Origin: a virus
DNA: 54,541 bases
Reading direction: 5' to 3' (one strand)
Virus record (IMG/VR): IMGVR_UViG_3300021420_000043
Location: 1 to 54,541 of that record
Position 1 is the stretch's first letter. Each line of letters starts with the position of its first letter. This document shows positions 1 to 8,574 of the stretch, piece by piece. The position numbers and the translations under genes were made by a program. Below the pieces are notes generated by a model. The model was not told where the DNA came from. It was given only the letters and a program-made list of their open reading frames with translations, and ran no database searches.

Positions 1-954
1 GGGCCAGAACGACACGATCGGCACCAAAGAGCCTGCCGTGCCAGTGCCGCCAACAAGCGTTGCGGTCGGCGCGGACGAATCGTAACCGGAGCCGCCAGTC
101 TGAATCACTGGCGTACCCAGCACCCATGCCAACGTGAAGGTGGAGTTGATGCCGACGCCAGTGGTCGAGGTCTGTGCCACGGGATTGGCGGGAGCCGCAT
201 GGCCGGCCAACACCTGGCCGCCGTTGACCAGGCTGAACGTGACGATCGCGCCGGACGTTACGGTCAAGACCTTGATCTGCACGCCGTTCGACAGTGTCAC
301 GATGTCATTGACGACGTGACCAGAACCGCCAACGCCAAGGGTTGGCGTTGCCGTCACGGCCAGGACCGGTTCGGCCGTGGCTTGGATGCCAGTGGCCGAG
401 AATGGCGCTCCGATGATGATCGCGGACGGACAAATCGTATAAGGACCGCCAGGCGTGACGGTAAAGCCGATCACGCCTTCGGTGATGTTGTCGTACACCT
501 CCGGAACCTGCGAACCCAAGGTGACCACGGCGCGCATGGAGTTGAGCAGCGAGCCATTGCCGATCGTCAGGCCAACCGCATTGCCGCCCGAGCCGGTATA
601 GAGCGAACTGAGCGTGAGGCAATTGGTCTGCACCACGGCGGCTGCCGCGGTATCGGTGCCATCGGTGACGCGAACGCAACGGAACACCTGGGCGCCCTGC
701 AGCGTCGCGGCGTAGATCGCGGTGCCCATATCGTATTTGCGCGGCGCCGGATTGCCGAACGTCACGGTGTAGCCCTGATAGCCGCCGATGATTTGCGGAA
801 CGTTGGTCGGACCCCATGACGCGGTGCCGACAAAGCCGACGATATTCGACGGCACGCCATTGATCAAAAGCTGCGGCGGAATGATCTGGACAATCAGGTC
901 CGGAACGTTCAGCGCCGCGAGATTGATTTGGCCTTGCTGAATAATTTGCGGGAT
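1..954 (-). CDS. Tail sheath protein, N-terminal part (runs off the left edge)
   Basis: Reading leftward in one open frame gives a protein starting around AIPQIIQQGQINLAALNVPD, followed by a segment with NIVGFVGTASWGPTNVPQII and a FGNPAPRKY stretch. This is the typical N-terminal layout of contractile-tail sheath proteins, in which the sheath polymer contracts to drive the tube through the envelope. About 318 residues are visible, and the rest has a Gly/Thr-rich insertion. The start is abnormal. An intact AAGGAG lies at the right place, but the only ATG/GTG near it (GTG at 957-959) is one base out of frame, and the in-frame codon is CGT. A one-base loss in GTG-GCC or use of ATC (952-954) would explain it. 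Family call is confident; the start is not. Confidence 0.8.
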   Translation of the reverse strand, partial: MPQIIQQGQINLAALNVPDLIVQIIPPQLLINGVPSNIVGFVGTASWGPTNVPQIIGGYQGYTVTFGNPAPRKYDMGTAIYAATLQGAQVFRCVRVTDGTDTAAAAVVQTNCLTLSSLYTGSGGNAVGLTIGNGSLLNSMRAVVTLGSQVPEVYDNITEGVIGFTVTPGGPYTICPSAIIIGAPFSATGIQATAEPVLAVTATPTLGVGGSGHVVNDIVTLSNGVQIKVLTVTSGAIVTFSLVNGGQVLAGHAAPANPVAQTSTTGVGINSTFTLAWVLGTPVIQTGGSGYDSSAPTATLVGGTGTAGSLVPIVSFWP

Positions 955-1009
955 GGCACGTACTCCTTGTAATCTTGAAAAAAATGTGTTGATTGATTAC
1001 ATTCAGGTC

Positions 1010-1711
1010 ATGAGCAAACTCTGCCCGAAATGCCACCAAGTGAAAGACGTAAATGCGTTTGGTTGCGACCGGCAGTGTGCTGACGGTCTAAAAGTATGGT
1101 GCAAAAAGTGTCGAAAACGCTCGCGCGCAAAACATTATCAAACCAACAGAACACGCATCATCGCGCAAACCACGTCCTGGCAACAATCCAACCCTGAAAA
1201 GGTCGGAGCCATCCAACGGCGATGGAACAAAAAACATCCAGCCAAGCGCGCACAAATATCGCGCAATTGGTTCGAGGCCAATCGCGAGACATGGGCAGCG
1301 AGCCGCAAGATTTACAACAAGGAATATCGGCGCGACAATCCAGAACGCATCAAAGCTATTGAACACACCAAACGAGCTAAGCGTTTAACTGCCGAAGGTT
1401 CCTACACTGATGCTGATATCAAGCGACTATACAGCCAACAAAACAGCCGCTGCCGGTATTGTCCAACGTCGCTCAGCGATACATATCACGTTGACCACTG
1501 GTGGCCGCTGGGGCGCGGCGGATCAAACTGGCCGGTCAATCTGCAATTGCTTTGCCAACCGTGCAATCAGAGAAAGTCAGACAAGGACCCTATAGTGTTC
1601 GAGGCGTCAATCGGCTTCACGCCACCGCCGAATCTACCGCAAACACGTCGAACCAAATCTGCGGCGGCGTGCTTTCAAGATCGCGCGGCTCAAGCGATGG
1701 CACAAACTTGA
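1010..1711 (+). CDS. HNH homing-type endonuclease
   Basis: A 233-residue basic protein. The C-terminal half carries an HNH nuclease core: a CRYC pair near residue 148, then YHVDHWWPLGRGGSN and LLCQPCNQRKSDKD, giving the ββα-metal His/Asn residues and a structural zinc site. The N-terminus has another Cys pair set (CPKCHQ and CKKC), probably DNA binding, followed by Trp/Asn-rich repeats. It is the only rightward gene in the leftward morphogenesis block and lies exactly between the sheath start and the gene at 1617. Its 3' end overlaps that gene by 95 bases. It could instead begin at ATG 953, which would run into the sheath start. Likely a selfish freestanding endonuclease. Confidence 0.85.
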   Translation: MSKLCPKCHQVKDVNAFGCDRQCADGLKVWCKKCRKRSRAKHYQTNRTRIIAQTTSWQQSNPEKVGAIQRRWNKKHPAKRAQISRNWFEANRETWAASRKIYNKEYRRDNPERIKAIEHTKRAKRLTAEGSYTDADIKRLYSQQNSRCRYCPTSLSDTYHVDHWWPLGRGGSNWPVNLQLLCQPCNQRKSDKDPIVFEASIGFTPPPNLPQTRRTKSAAACFQDRAAQAMAQT

Positions 1712-1925
1712 AGCCGCCTTTGCGCGCCATGGCGTAGATATCGGGACAGTGTCGCCGCACCAGGTCGGCCAGGCTATCGCCGCAAAATACCGGCTTGCCG
1801 GTGATGGCGTCCTGCAACGCGGTGCAGAGTTCGATATACAACTCGGTGCCGCATTGCATCACAGCGACCCTGGCAGGCGGCTTGGTCGGCAGCGAGATGG
1901 CAACGGCAGGCTCCGGCATTTTCAT
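1617..1925 (-). CDS. Hypothetical protein, 102 aa, upstream of sheath
   Basis: A leftward gene of 102 codons coupled to the preceding gene by an ATGA-type overlap at 1922-1925. The protein has no signal or membrane segment and contains several Cys residues (MQCGTELYIELCTAL, FCGDSLADLVRRHCPD). LADLVRRHCPDIYAMARKGG reads like a short helical domain. Its position between tail-completion and sheath genes suggests a small tail or neck protein. The last ~30 codons overlap the HNH gene on the other strand, so the original 3' end may have been altered by that insertion. Function not recognised. Confidence 0.6.
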   Translation of the reverse strand: MKMPEPAVAISLPTKPPARVAVMQCGTELYIELCTALQDAITGKPVFCGDSLADLVRRHCPDIYAMARKGGFKFVPSLEPRDLESTPPQIWFDVFAVDSAVA

Positions 1926-2179
1926 GCTTGAGTGTCCGCACGCGTCACGATCGGACCGAGCTTGACCGGCGCCGCAGCCGACAGCTTGTCTTTACGCGCC
2001 GCGATCTCATCATCGGTGCGGTGAAAATCGCCGCTGACGTGTTCGGGGTGCGGGATGCGCTGCACCACGTTCTGGCGATACTCGCTTTGCAAAATCTCTG
2101 CGACCTCTGCCGCGTCGGAAATGAGCGCGCCGCGAACATATTTCTTGAACGGATTGACGACTGTGAGATGCATCGACAT
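1922..2179 (-). CDS. Small tail-region protein, 85 aa
   Basis: Begins with MSMHLTVVNPFKKYVRG and ends in a charged tail. ATG 2179 is chosen because a GGAG lies about eight bases upstream; the longer TTG-type extension has no ribosome site. In Mu-like contractile phages a small DUF2635-type protein sits just before the sheath, and the VVNPF start resembles that class, but the similarity is weak. It is coupled by overlap to the next gene and lies 24 bases after the 294-residue neck protein. Confidence 0.65.
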   Translation of the reverse strand: MSMHLTVVNPFKKYVRGALISDAAEVAEILQSEYRQNVVQRIPHPEHVSGDFHRTDDEIAARKDKLSAAAPVKLGPIVTRADTQA

Positions 2180-2203
2180 GGGCGCGTTCTCCAAAAGCAA
2201 AAG

Positions 2204-3088
2204 TCAAAAATTGCTGGTTACGGTTGGGATATCGTCGGGGATCGGCAGTTCGCCAATGCCTGCTTGCACGCTAAGACCAAACACGCCGATCTCGTATCCT
2301 GGCGCCGTCAACGTGGTCGCGTATTCGACCCAGAAAAACATGTCGCGCCGATACAAGCCCTCGGTCTGCACCGAGTCGCTGGACATGGTATGGTCATAAT
2401 AGATGTGCGCGTAGGTCTGATCCGGCAGCACGATGCGAATGAGTTGGCGAAGGTGCGGCCCAACGAGGGCGGCAACGGCGGTGCGCCACAGATCGGCATC
2501 GGCCAGTTTGACAGTCGTGGGCGGCGCCCAGACCGTGACCTGAAACGATTTTTCCTGGCGGCCGACCTCTTGGATTTGCGTGCCGGCCGCGGCGATGCGC
2601 GCCTGCACCGGCATGCCTGTCGGAATGATGATAGTGTGGCCGCTTGATGTCGTACCGGCAAACTCTGCCGCGATCAGCGTCGCCAATGATGAACAAATCG
2701 ATGTTAAGGTATCGCTGGGCTGGACCGCGTAATTGAACACGTTGGTCTGGCCGACCAGGATCAAGACATTCTGCGGCACCGCTACAATGCCACCGATCGT
2801 CACGACGTTGAGCGCGCTCACGCTGGCGGTCAGCGTATGCACAGGCGGCGTTTGCGTGATCCAGATCGGCGGGTAGCGCGTGGTGTTGCGCTCGACACCG
2901 GAGCGCGCCGACACCGAGACGTTGACGAAATTATTGGCCTTGGCTTCCTCTTGCGCGCCGACGCTGGGCCAGCCTCGCATCACCTTGCACGGCACGTTGG
3001 CCGCACTCGGCAACGAGGTGCCGTTCGGATAGAGGACGGTCGCGATGAGACCGACTATGGTTGACTCCACGTCAGTTTCATCAGCCAT
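2204..3088 (-). CDS. Putative neck/tail-completion structural protein, 294 aa
   Basis: A 294-residue soluble protein starting MADETDVESTIVGLIATVLYP. It is rich in Val/Thr/Ile with many predicted beta strands. Motifs such as GQEVGRQEKSFQVTVWAPP are not seen; the actual core is QEVGRQEKSFQVTVWAPPTT near residue 172, a pattern often found in phage tail terminator and tail completion proteins. Its place after head-closure and before sheath genes fits a tail terminator or completion role. Spacing upstream (3089-3145) is unusually loose for this operon and contains two TTATAA-like AT-rich blocks, so an internal promoter is possible. Confidence 0.6.
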   Translation of the reverse strand: MADETDVESTIVGLIATVLYPNGTSLPSAANVPCKVMRGWPSVGAQEEAKANNFVNVSVSARSGVERNTTRYPPIWITQTPPVHTLTASVSALNVVTIGGIVAVPQNVLILVGQTNVFNYAVQPSDTLTSICSSLATLIAAEFAGTTSSGHTIIIPTGMPVQARIAAAGTQIQEVGRQEKSFQVTVWAPPTTVKLADADLWRTAVAALVGPHLRQLIRIVLPDQTYAHIYYDHTMSSDSVQTEGLYRRDMFFWVEYATTLTAPGYEIGVFGLSVQAGIGELPIPDDIPTVTSNF

Positions 3089-3145
3089 CGCGATAACCTT
3101 TGCCTTATAAACACCGCGTGACTTTATAACCTATAGCTTATCGCC

Positions 3146-3505
3146 TCACACGTAGAGCAGGTTGGCGTAGAGGGTGTAGCCGAAATTGTTGTCCCAGTTC
3201 GGCGCCACGATCTTGTAGCGCAAGCCCGTGTCATCGATGACGATATCGTTGGTCAAGATCAGGCCCAGCGCGATCGGACCGGCGACAGGAATGCTGATCT
3301 TCCATTGCGACAGCGGGGAATCGGTCGGCAAGCCGGCAGGATCACCACCGCCGCTTCGATTGTAGATAATGCTGCACAACACATTGGCCACGATCAAACG
3401 TTCGTTCTGCGGCGTCACGCCGGAGAACGGCACCTGGCCAACTGCAGGAACGGCAGGCACGCCGGGGCGCTTGACGGTGCAGAGCCGTGGATATAACAGA
3501 CTCAT
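3146..3505 (-). CDS. Putative head-closure (stopper) protein, 119 aa
   Basis: Starts MSLLYPRLCTVKRPG, followed by a short beta-rich protein with NVLCSIIYNRSGGGDP and a C-terminus ending NLLYV. Small proteins of this length, opening with a YPR-type strand and followed by a Cys/Ser/Ile strand, occur as head-tail stoppers directly after the adaptor in HK97- and SPP1-like modules. ATG 3505 overlaps the stop of the 27-codon gene before it (TGATG), implying coupled translation. Assignment rests on gene order more than sequence. Confidence 0.6.
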   Translation of the reverse strand: MSLLYPRLCTVKRPGVPAVPAVGQVPFSGVTPQNERLIVANVLCSIIYNRSGGGDPAGLPTDSPLSQWKISIPVAGPIALGLILTNDIVIDDTGLRYKIVAPNWDNNFGYTLYANLLYV

Positions 3506-3588
3506 CACTCACCTGCCGGATCATCGCGCGCTATTGGTTCCTCGCTATCCCAGTAATCTGGATCGAGCGGTAGGTCCGGGGTTATCAT
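3505..3588 (-). CDS. Possible 27-aa coupled microprotein
   Basis: ATG at 3588 opens 27 codons (MITPDLPLDPDYWDSEEP and on), acidic and Pro-rich, with its TGA overlapping the ATG of the head-closure gene. There is no clear ribosome site, and the ATG lies inside a 7-bp hairpin. It may be a real short gene or a coupling leader whose translation opens the hairpin for the next start. Confidence 0.35.
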   Translation of the reverse strand: MITPDLPLDPDYWDSEEPIARDDPAGE

Positions 3589-3598
3589 TTTTGATAAC
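3581..3598. repeat. Perfect 7-bp hairpin GTTATCA-TTTT-TGATAAC
   Basis: A perfect inverted repeat with a 4-base loop lies in the 85-base gap between the adaptor and head-closure genes. In the leftward transcript it sequesters the ATG of the 27-codon frame. AT-rich and without a trailing U tract, it is more likely a translational control or mRNA processing element than a terminator. Confidence 0.5.
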
Positions 3599-3605
3599 AT
3601 CGATG

Positions 3606-4520
3606 TCAGATGAACGCCGTGATGCGATACATGTCGATCATGGCGCGGGTATCGTTGTCGAGCATGGAGGCGGCAAAGCGCGCGATCTTGTTCTCGCTGG
3701 CGCTAAAGCTCGATACCTGGCCGGCCATTTCCGGCACCTTGTTCTGCGTTGAAATAATGTTCGCCGTCGCCTGTTTGATAGCTGCGGGCAATCCGGCCGC
3801 AGACCAGCCAGACACATAGCGCAGCCGGACCTCTGAAAAATATGCTTCATAGATTGAAGCTGGAATCCAAATCTCGCGTGTCGTTTGCGACACCGATGTT
3901 TGATTGATGGCGAACGGAATCCACATCGGCGGACCGCCAAACGCCTGAATCGCAACGAGCAGGTTAATCTCGTTGAACATGCCGGTGACTTGATCTGAGC
4001 GCCGACCATAAGCGCAACGACCCATGCCGGACAGGACGCGTACCGGAGGCCGGCCGACGCGCATGATCGAGCGCTTGGCCGGCAACGGTCTTTCCTCGAA
4101 AATGGTCAGGCCGGTTTCCAGTTTCACACCAGCCAAGTGGGCTGTCGAAACGCTGGCCAACGTGATCGAGCCGGTCGCCATGGCCGAGATCGTGCAGGCT
4201 TCGGTGCTTGCTGGATTGGTGCGATCAAGAATGACCACGTCGCCGATCATATCGTTATAGACGGGCAACTGCACCGTGAGCGGCACCACGACGTTGATGC
4301 CAGGCGCGACGGCGCCGGCCGATTGAAACATCATCTGCGGCGATGGGTTGGCCATGTAGCATGGCAGGCCCAAGTAATCCGGCATACAGATCAAGCCTTC
4401 CGGCCGGCGCAGATAGGCATCGATCAGCACGGAAGCCGCGATGATCTGCGCCTGTGTCGTAGCACCGGGCAAGCCATAGGCGGCCAGGTCCGATGGCGCG
4501 AGATATTGCGACAGCGGCAT
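3606..4520 (-). CDS. Head-tail connector/adaptor protein, 304 aa
   Basis: The N-terminus PSDLAAYGLP then AQIIAASVLIDAYLRRPEGL is the helical opening of gp6/YqbG-type connector proteins that bind beneath the portal. The C-terminal half has RLRYVSGWSAAGLPAAIKQA, the YVxGW-LPxxIKxA signature of this class. The middle third (roughly residues 60-150) is a beta-rich insertion, making it longer than typical 100-200 residue adaptors. It lies between the 133-residue structural protein and the neck genes, the expected place. Confidence 0.75.
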   Translation of the reverse strand: MPLSQYLAPSDLAAYGLPGATTQAQIIAASVLIDAYLRRPEGLICMPDYLGLPCYMANPSPQMMFQSAGAVAPGINVVVPLTVQLPVYNDMIGDVVILDRTNPASTEACTISAMATGSITLASVSTAHLAGVKLETGLTIFEERPLPAKRSIMRVGRPPVRVLSGMGRCAYGRRSDQVTGMFNEINLLVAIQAFGGPPMWIPFAINQTSVSQTTREIWIPASIYEAYFSEVRLRYVSGWSAAGLPAAIKQATANIISTQNKVPEMAGQVSSFSASENKIARFAASMLDNDTRAMIDMYRITAFI

Positions 4521-4535
4521 GACGCGCGCCCTTCC

Positions 4536-4937
4536 TTAGTGCGCGCTGAGCAACGCGGCGAAATTGGTCAAGTTGGCGATGGTCGAGCTTGAGGTGTTGG
4601 TGACCTGGATTTGAAACGAGGCGAACGGATGGCCATCACTCACGATCAACGCCGCGGCGGTCGCCGCGACCAGAGCCACGGTCGGCGGACTGGATTCGAT
4701 CAGCACCGTTCCGGCATCGTCGGCGAAGCGCAGAATATTGATGGCGCCGGCCTGACTCGATGTGACGCCAACGACCATGTCGTAGTAGCCATCGGCAGAG
4801 ATCAGGCCGGATGTCCAATTGCCGGACTTGGCAACCGTCGCCGGCATGCCGGCTTGCGCCGTGGTCAACGCCAGTTCGGCCTTGGGGCCGTGCGCCATGA
4901 TGGTCTGAAATTCGCCGGGACTTGTCTGTCGTACCAT
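4536..4937 (-). CDS. Probable virion structural protein, 133 aa
   Basis: 133 residues rich in Ala/Thr/Ser/Val with alternating hydrophobic strands (INILRFADDAGTVLIE, FASFQIQVTNTSS). It has a beta-sandwich look, like decoration or minor head proteins. No catalytic motif. It sits between the 198-residue protein and the adaptor in the head gene block. Likely a capsid accessory protein; not identified by family. Confidence 0.55.
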   Translation of the reverse strand: MVRQTSPGEFQTIMAHGPKAELALTTAQAGMPATVAKSGNWTSGLISADGYYDMVVGVTSSQAGAINILRFADDAGTVLIESSPPTVALVAATAAALIVSDGHPFASFQIQVTNTSSSTIANLTNFAALLSAH

Positions 4938-4985
4938 CGGCGTGGTTTCCTTTTGTGAAAAACGATGAACCGGCGTGAAAAACGA

Positions 4986-5582
4986 TTAACCGGCGATGGC
5001 GTGCGCCAATGAGCCGAGCAACGATGAGCCGGTCGCCCTGATCAGGCGCGACTGCGAGACCTGACCGGTATTGAGCAGCCAGGCGCCGAGTTGCGCCGGG
5101 ACCTCGGCGCGACCGTGCGCAAAGATCACCTCGAATGTCACGGGCTGGTTGTCGTGATCTTTCCATTCGGCCGGACAGTCGTTGGCTGACACGACGCTCG
5201 CCGGACAGACGTAAAGAATGTGCTTGGCGTTGCTGCGCGCCTTAGCGCCGTTGAGATAAACATGCATGATCGACCTCGCTGTTGAGCGTTGCAAAGAGAA
5301 CGTCTTGCGCCACTGGCCGAAACGCTCGAAAGTCACGTAGCGTCCGGTCCAGCTTGCGGAATTGATCGCGCCGCTCAGCGTCACGTCAGCCATGCCGTGC
5401 GCGCGATAGATGCGAGATGGCAGCCAATTCCAGGCCGCCGTCGCGATGAAATGGTATGTCGGTTCGCCGGGCGGCGCGTCGCGCGGCCACAGCGCCAGCG
5501 ACACGCTGGCATCAAGCGGCGCGGTCATGACCGAACCGGGACGGCCAAGGTACAAAATACCCAGGCCGAAACGGATCAGCAT
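4986..5582 (-). CDS. Hypothetical head-region protein, 198 aa
   Basis: A basic, Trp-rich soluble protein directly downstream of the terminator-like region that follows the major capsid gene. Features include PTYHFIATAAWNWLPSRIYR and LYVCPASVVSANDCP. It has no recognised domain. Its position between capsid and adaptor genes suggests a minor head or connector component. The ATG at 5582 follows AAGG with acceptable spacing. Confidence 0.5.
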   Translation of the reverse strand: MLIRFGLGILYLGRPGSVMTAPLDASVSLALWPRDAPPGEPTYHFIATAAWNWLPSRIYRAHGMADVTLSGAINSASWTGRYVTFERFGQWRKTFSLQRSTARSIMHVYLNGAKARSNAKHILYVCPASVVSANDCPAEWKDHDNQPVTFEVIFAHGRAEVPAQLGAWLLNTGQVSQSRLIRATGSSLLGSLAHAIAG

Positions 5583-5890
5583 GACCGCGCCTTTTGCTTT
5601 GTGTCACAAGGAAATTATCGCGGGCCGGATCGACGCCGGCTCTCAGTCGGATCACGGATCAGTTCGCTTCGGGAACGCACCACCGCGCCCCTGGCAATCC
5701 CCGGATCGTTTGACCGAATCCACGGATGGCGTTCGTGAGGTGTCGCGCTCGAACCCAAAAAAGGTGTAAGAGCATCCACGCTCGCCGCGAGTCCGGGACG
5801 CTTGGCGACCCGGCGCAATTTGTTGTGTGCGAAAATCCCCTTTTTCAGGGTCTTTTCGCACATGTAACTTTCGCGTACCTTGGGTACGCG
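5583..5890. other. Non-coding gap after the major capsid gene with two hairpins
   Basis: About 308 bases without a convincing gene. It begins (leftward) with a perfect 8-bp hairpin at 5872-5890 touching the capsid stop, then the long hairpin at 5826-5862. The remainder has codon composition (Arg/Ser-rich) typical of non-coding frames. Likely a transcript-end or processing zone that sets capsid mRNA level. Confidence 0.5.
5826..5862 (-). terminator. Long hairpin downstream of the major capsid gene
   Basis: Arms TGTGCGAAAA (5826-5835) and TTTTCGCACA (5853-5862) are perfectly complementary, with an inner CCC/GGG pairing. In the leftward transcript the inner stem is followed by GATTTT, giving a weak U tract inside the outer stem. 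It could work as a terminator, attenuator or RNase processing site. An 8-bp stem at 5872-5890 next to the capsid stop supports a 3'-end function. Confidence 0.5.
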
Positions 5891-6913
5891 TTAGCGCGTG
5901 ACGGCAACGACCATGTGGGCGTAGCTGGGACCCTTGGCGATGATCGTGTCGAACTTGGCCGCGACGTACTGGCCCTGCAATCCGGCCAGCAAACCAAGCT
6001 GGAAGATGCGGGGTTTCGGATTGCCGTCGCCGCCGTGAATGAACGGCATCTCGATGGCTTTCTCGGTCACGATCGCGGCAAAGTAGTTGTTCTTGCCGGA
6101 AGGCGGCGCAGCAAAACCGTACTGAGCCGCGGACGCGGACGGAATCCACTTTTCCGAAATCAGCGGCAGGCGGCCGGCCTGGGTATTGAGGCCGGAGACC
6201 TTGACGCCGGCACCGACATCGACCTCACCGAGATCGATATGCTGTGCCTTGGCTTCGCGATCGATGAGATCACCAAGCACCGGATTGATGAAGATGCCGG
6301 TCGGCATCACATCAAAGTCGGTGCGCGCCACCATGGCGGCCACGACCGATTTGAGGCCGTCGATAATCGATGCGCCAAGACCGATGGTCGATTGCGCACT
6401 GATCTGGGTCAGGATGCCCATGTACTGTTGCGTGGTCGGGGCCGACAGCGAGGTGTCGTTGCCGTTCCACACGTTGGCGGCCTGCAGGCGCACGATCGCG
6501 TTGACCGCGTCCTGGATGTCCTTGGCTTCCAGATAGGCGAACTGGCCCTGCTGGCGCGTGACATCGACATCGAACAGCGACAGGTTGGTCTGTGCCGTCA
6601 ACGCCTTGATGAAGGCCGCATTCTCGATGCGGGTCGGGCCGGTCGGAGTCGGCGCGATGTTGCGCGGATCGGCAAACGTCGCGGTGCCGATCGCGGTTTC
6701 CTCGAAGTAGCGGTGAGGGTGGCCCGTGGCGGGCTTGTTATCGATCCGATTCAAGAACAGCGAAGATCGCGCCACGATATCGAAGATTTCCGGCTCGTAG
6801 CGATTGATTTCAATCGCGCCGTTGCCGAGGAAGTCGGCCGCCGCGCTCATCTGTCCGAAGTTGGACAGACCCATCGTGCGCGGATCGGCGAACACTGCTC
6901 GCAGGTCCGTCAT
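5891..6913 (-). CDS. Major capsid protein
   Basis: 340 residues, beginning MTDLRAVFADPRTMGLSNFG. The body contains VTRQQGQFAYLEAKDIQDAV (spine-helix-like region), a DVMPTGIFINPVLGDLIDR segment and EMPFIHGGDGNPKPRIFQL, a pattern seen in HK97-fold capsid proteins of this size. It directly follows the protease/scaffold gene and is itself followed by strong RNA hairpins, as for a highly expressed coat gene. No N-terminal delta domain is obvious; the scaffold is probably the C-terminal half of the upstream protease protein. Fold assignment is inferred from pattern and order. Confidence 0.75.
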   Translation of the reverse strand: MTDLRAVFADPRTMGLSNFGQMSAAADFLGNGAIEINRYEPEIFDIVARSSLFLNRIDNKPATGHPHRYFEETAIGTATFADPRNIAPTPTGPTRIENAAFIKALTAQTNLSLFDVDVTRQQGQFAYLEAKDIQDAVNAIVRLQAANVWNGNDTSLSAPTTQQYMGILTQISAQSTIGLGASIIDGLKSVVAAMVARTDFDVMPTGIFINPVLGDLIDREAKAQHIDLGEVDVGAGVKVSGLNTQAGRLPLISEKWIPSASAAQYGFAAPPSGKNNYFAAIVTEKAIEMPFIHGGDGNPKPRIFQLGLLAGLQGQYVAAKFDTIIAKGPSYAHMVVAVTR

Positions 6914-7045
6914 GTCGAAAAGTCCTTTGTGAAAAGAGGAATGACCGCGTCTTGAAAAAATGGACGCGGTCGATCAGCGGGCAGCGCGCCCGCTGTGATC
7001 AGCGAATGAAAAAAGCCGCTGACGTTGGAAAGCGACCGATCGCGA

Positions 7046-8542
7046 TTAGTCGATCAGCCCGGCGTGCGCCAGGATCGTCTTGATCTCGATGCGCCGGCCT
7101 GGATCGCAATTCGCGAGAATTGCGGTCAGTTTATCCGGAGCAAGCTTGCCACCCTTTTCGGGGACATCGACGTGATGCTTGGCGAGCAACGCTGCAGCTT
7201 CACCGGATTTGACAGTCTTTCGGTCCGGTGCCGCCGCGGCGGTGGCCGCTTTGGCAGTGAGATCGGCGATCGTGGTCTTGGCCGATTCCAGTTCGTCTTT
7301 CAGGACTTTCTCGGTCTTGACTGCCGCCGCCTTGAGTTCGGTGACAGTGTCGTCAAGTTTCTTGGTCAGCGTGGCCGTGACCTTGTCGGTCTCGACCTTG
7401 ACAGCCGCTTCGTTGCCGGCGCGCGTGTCGGCGGACGAATACATGGAACCGCCATCGAAGATGTGCGGCATCTTGCCTTGCACCGCATCGGCGCGCATGC
7501 AGCCCGCCATGTTGCGCAGCACCGCGGCATGACCGCGGCTGGGATGACCGCCGATACCGGCGTCGTCCATCTTGTCGGCTTCCTTTTCGACCGCAACGGC
7601 GTGCGGCTCGACCTTGCCGATCAGGTTGGCAGCGGCGATCTTTTCCGGAGCCTTCTGCAGTTCGGCAAAAGCAACCTGAATCTCGCCGACCGACTTGGCA
7701 ACCGGCGCGATTGCGCCCACTGCCGCCTCGATCTGTTTGCCAAGCGCGTCGAAACGTTCGATTACGTCCTTATCCATCTTAAAATCTCCGTTGGCTTTCG
7801 CCGCAATGGATGTTGAGTGATAGGCGGCCTTATCCTTGAGCAGGATCGCAGCGCCAGTGAATACGCAATCGATGATCGGCACCGGGTCTCCGTCAGGATC
7901 ATCAGTCAACAGGTCGCGAGCCTCGAAAGAAAATCCGAGTGCGTCCTTGTTTTTCTTGATCTCTGCGGCAAGATCGGGAAAATCAGCGGCGTAGATAAAG
8001 CCTTTGATACGAATTGAATTCCCATCGATGGTGGCGCCGGTAATCACGCCGATTTTCGCCTGCGGATCGTGGCCGGCGAAACCAGCCTGATAATCGACGG
8101 CCATACCGAGCAAGGAATCCAGTGCCCGTTCGGCGGCTTCCTTCGTTATGGTGACGCGCCGACCGCCGCTCCCTTCCGGGGCTTCGTCGCTTGGCTCGCC
8201 AATTCTGGTCAAGACGCCTGAGAACGGCATCTTGTTGACATGCGGCTCGTTCGGAATATCGAGCGAGCGCGCGTTGATCGACAGCGCCGGGACCTGTTGG
8301 GCCTCCCATTCGCTGGTGTCGATATCGCATTTATGGGCGTGCGCCAGAATGCGGCGCCGGCCTTCGGCACGTTCGACCGCGGTCAAACCGCGGCGCTGTT
8401 CGATCATGCCCCACGACATCTTGATGTGTCGCGCGTCGTGAATCGGCAATGCCCGCTTGCCAGGGACGGCAAAATCGTCAGCGCCCAGCGCGTCGCGTTT
8501 TTCCTTTGTCAGGACCTCCGCGTCGATCTGATCGATCTGCAT
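7046..8542 (-). CDS. Capsid maturation protease fused to scaffold-like domain
   Basis: 498 residues in three parts. Residues 1-75 form a helical domain (LTKEKRDALGADDFAVPGKR) like the DUF6582-type N-terminus seen in phage head proteins. Residues 100-240 form a beta-rich domain with FAGHDPQAKIGVITGA and KDALGFSFEARDL, which offer a His and a Ser placed as in assemblin-fold prohead proteases. Residues 260-498 are Ala/Lys/Glu-rich and largely coiled coil, suiting a scaffold. It sits immediately before the capsid gene. Catalytic residues are inferred from spacing; no alignment was run. Confidence 0.6.
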   Translation of the reverse strand: MQIDQIDAEVLTKEKRDALGADDFAVPGKRALPIHDARHIKMSWGMIEQRRGLTAVERAEGRRRILAHAHKCDIDTSEWEAQQVPALSINARSLDIPNEPHVNKMPFSGVLTRIGEPSDEAPEGSGGRRVTITKEAAERALDSLLGMAVDYQAGFAGHDPQAKIGVITGATIDGNSIRIKGFIYAADFPDLAAEIKKNKDALGFSFEARDLLTDDPDGDPVPIIDCVFTGAAILLKDKAAYHSTSIAAKANGDFKMDKDVIERFDALGKQIEAAVGAIAPVAKSVGEIQVAFAELQKAPEKIAAANLIGKVEPHAVAVEKEADKMDDAGIGGHPSRGHAAVLRNMAGCMRADAVQGKMPHIFDGGSMYSSADTRAGNEAAVKVETDKVTATLTKKLDDTVTELKAAAVKTEKVLKDELESAKTTIADLTAKAATAAAAPDRKTVKSGEAAALLAKHHVDVPEKGGKLAPDKLTAILANCDPGRRIEIKTILAHAGLID

Positions 8543-8574
8543 GATCTTGAAATCCCCGGATTAAACGCGCCGCT

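Noticed and set aside
5615-5863. 82-codon leftward frame downstream of the capsid gene
   Set aside because: Its start lies in a long hairpin, composition is Arg/Ser-rich and no ribosome site is present.
5726-6955. Long rightward open frame of about 409 codons over the major capsid gene
   Set aside because: Antisense shadow: Arg/His/Asp-rich, no ribosome site, and the leftward strand encodes a convincing capsid protein.
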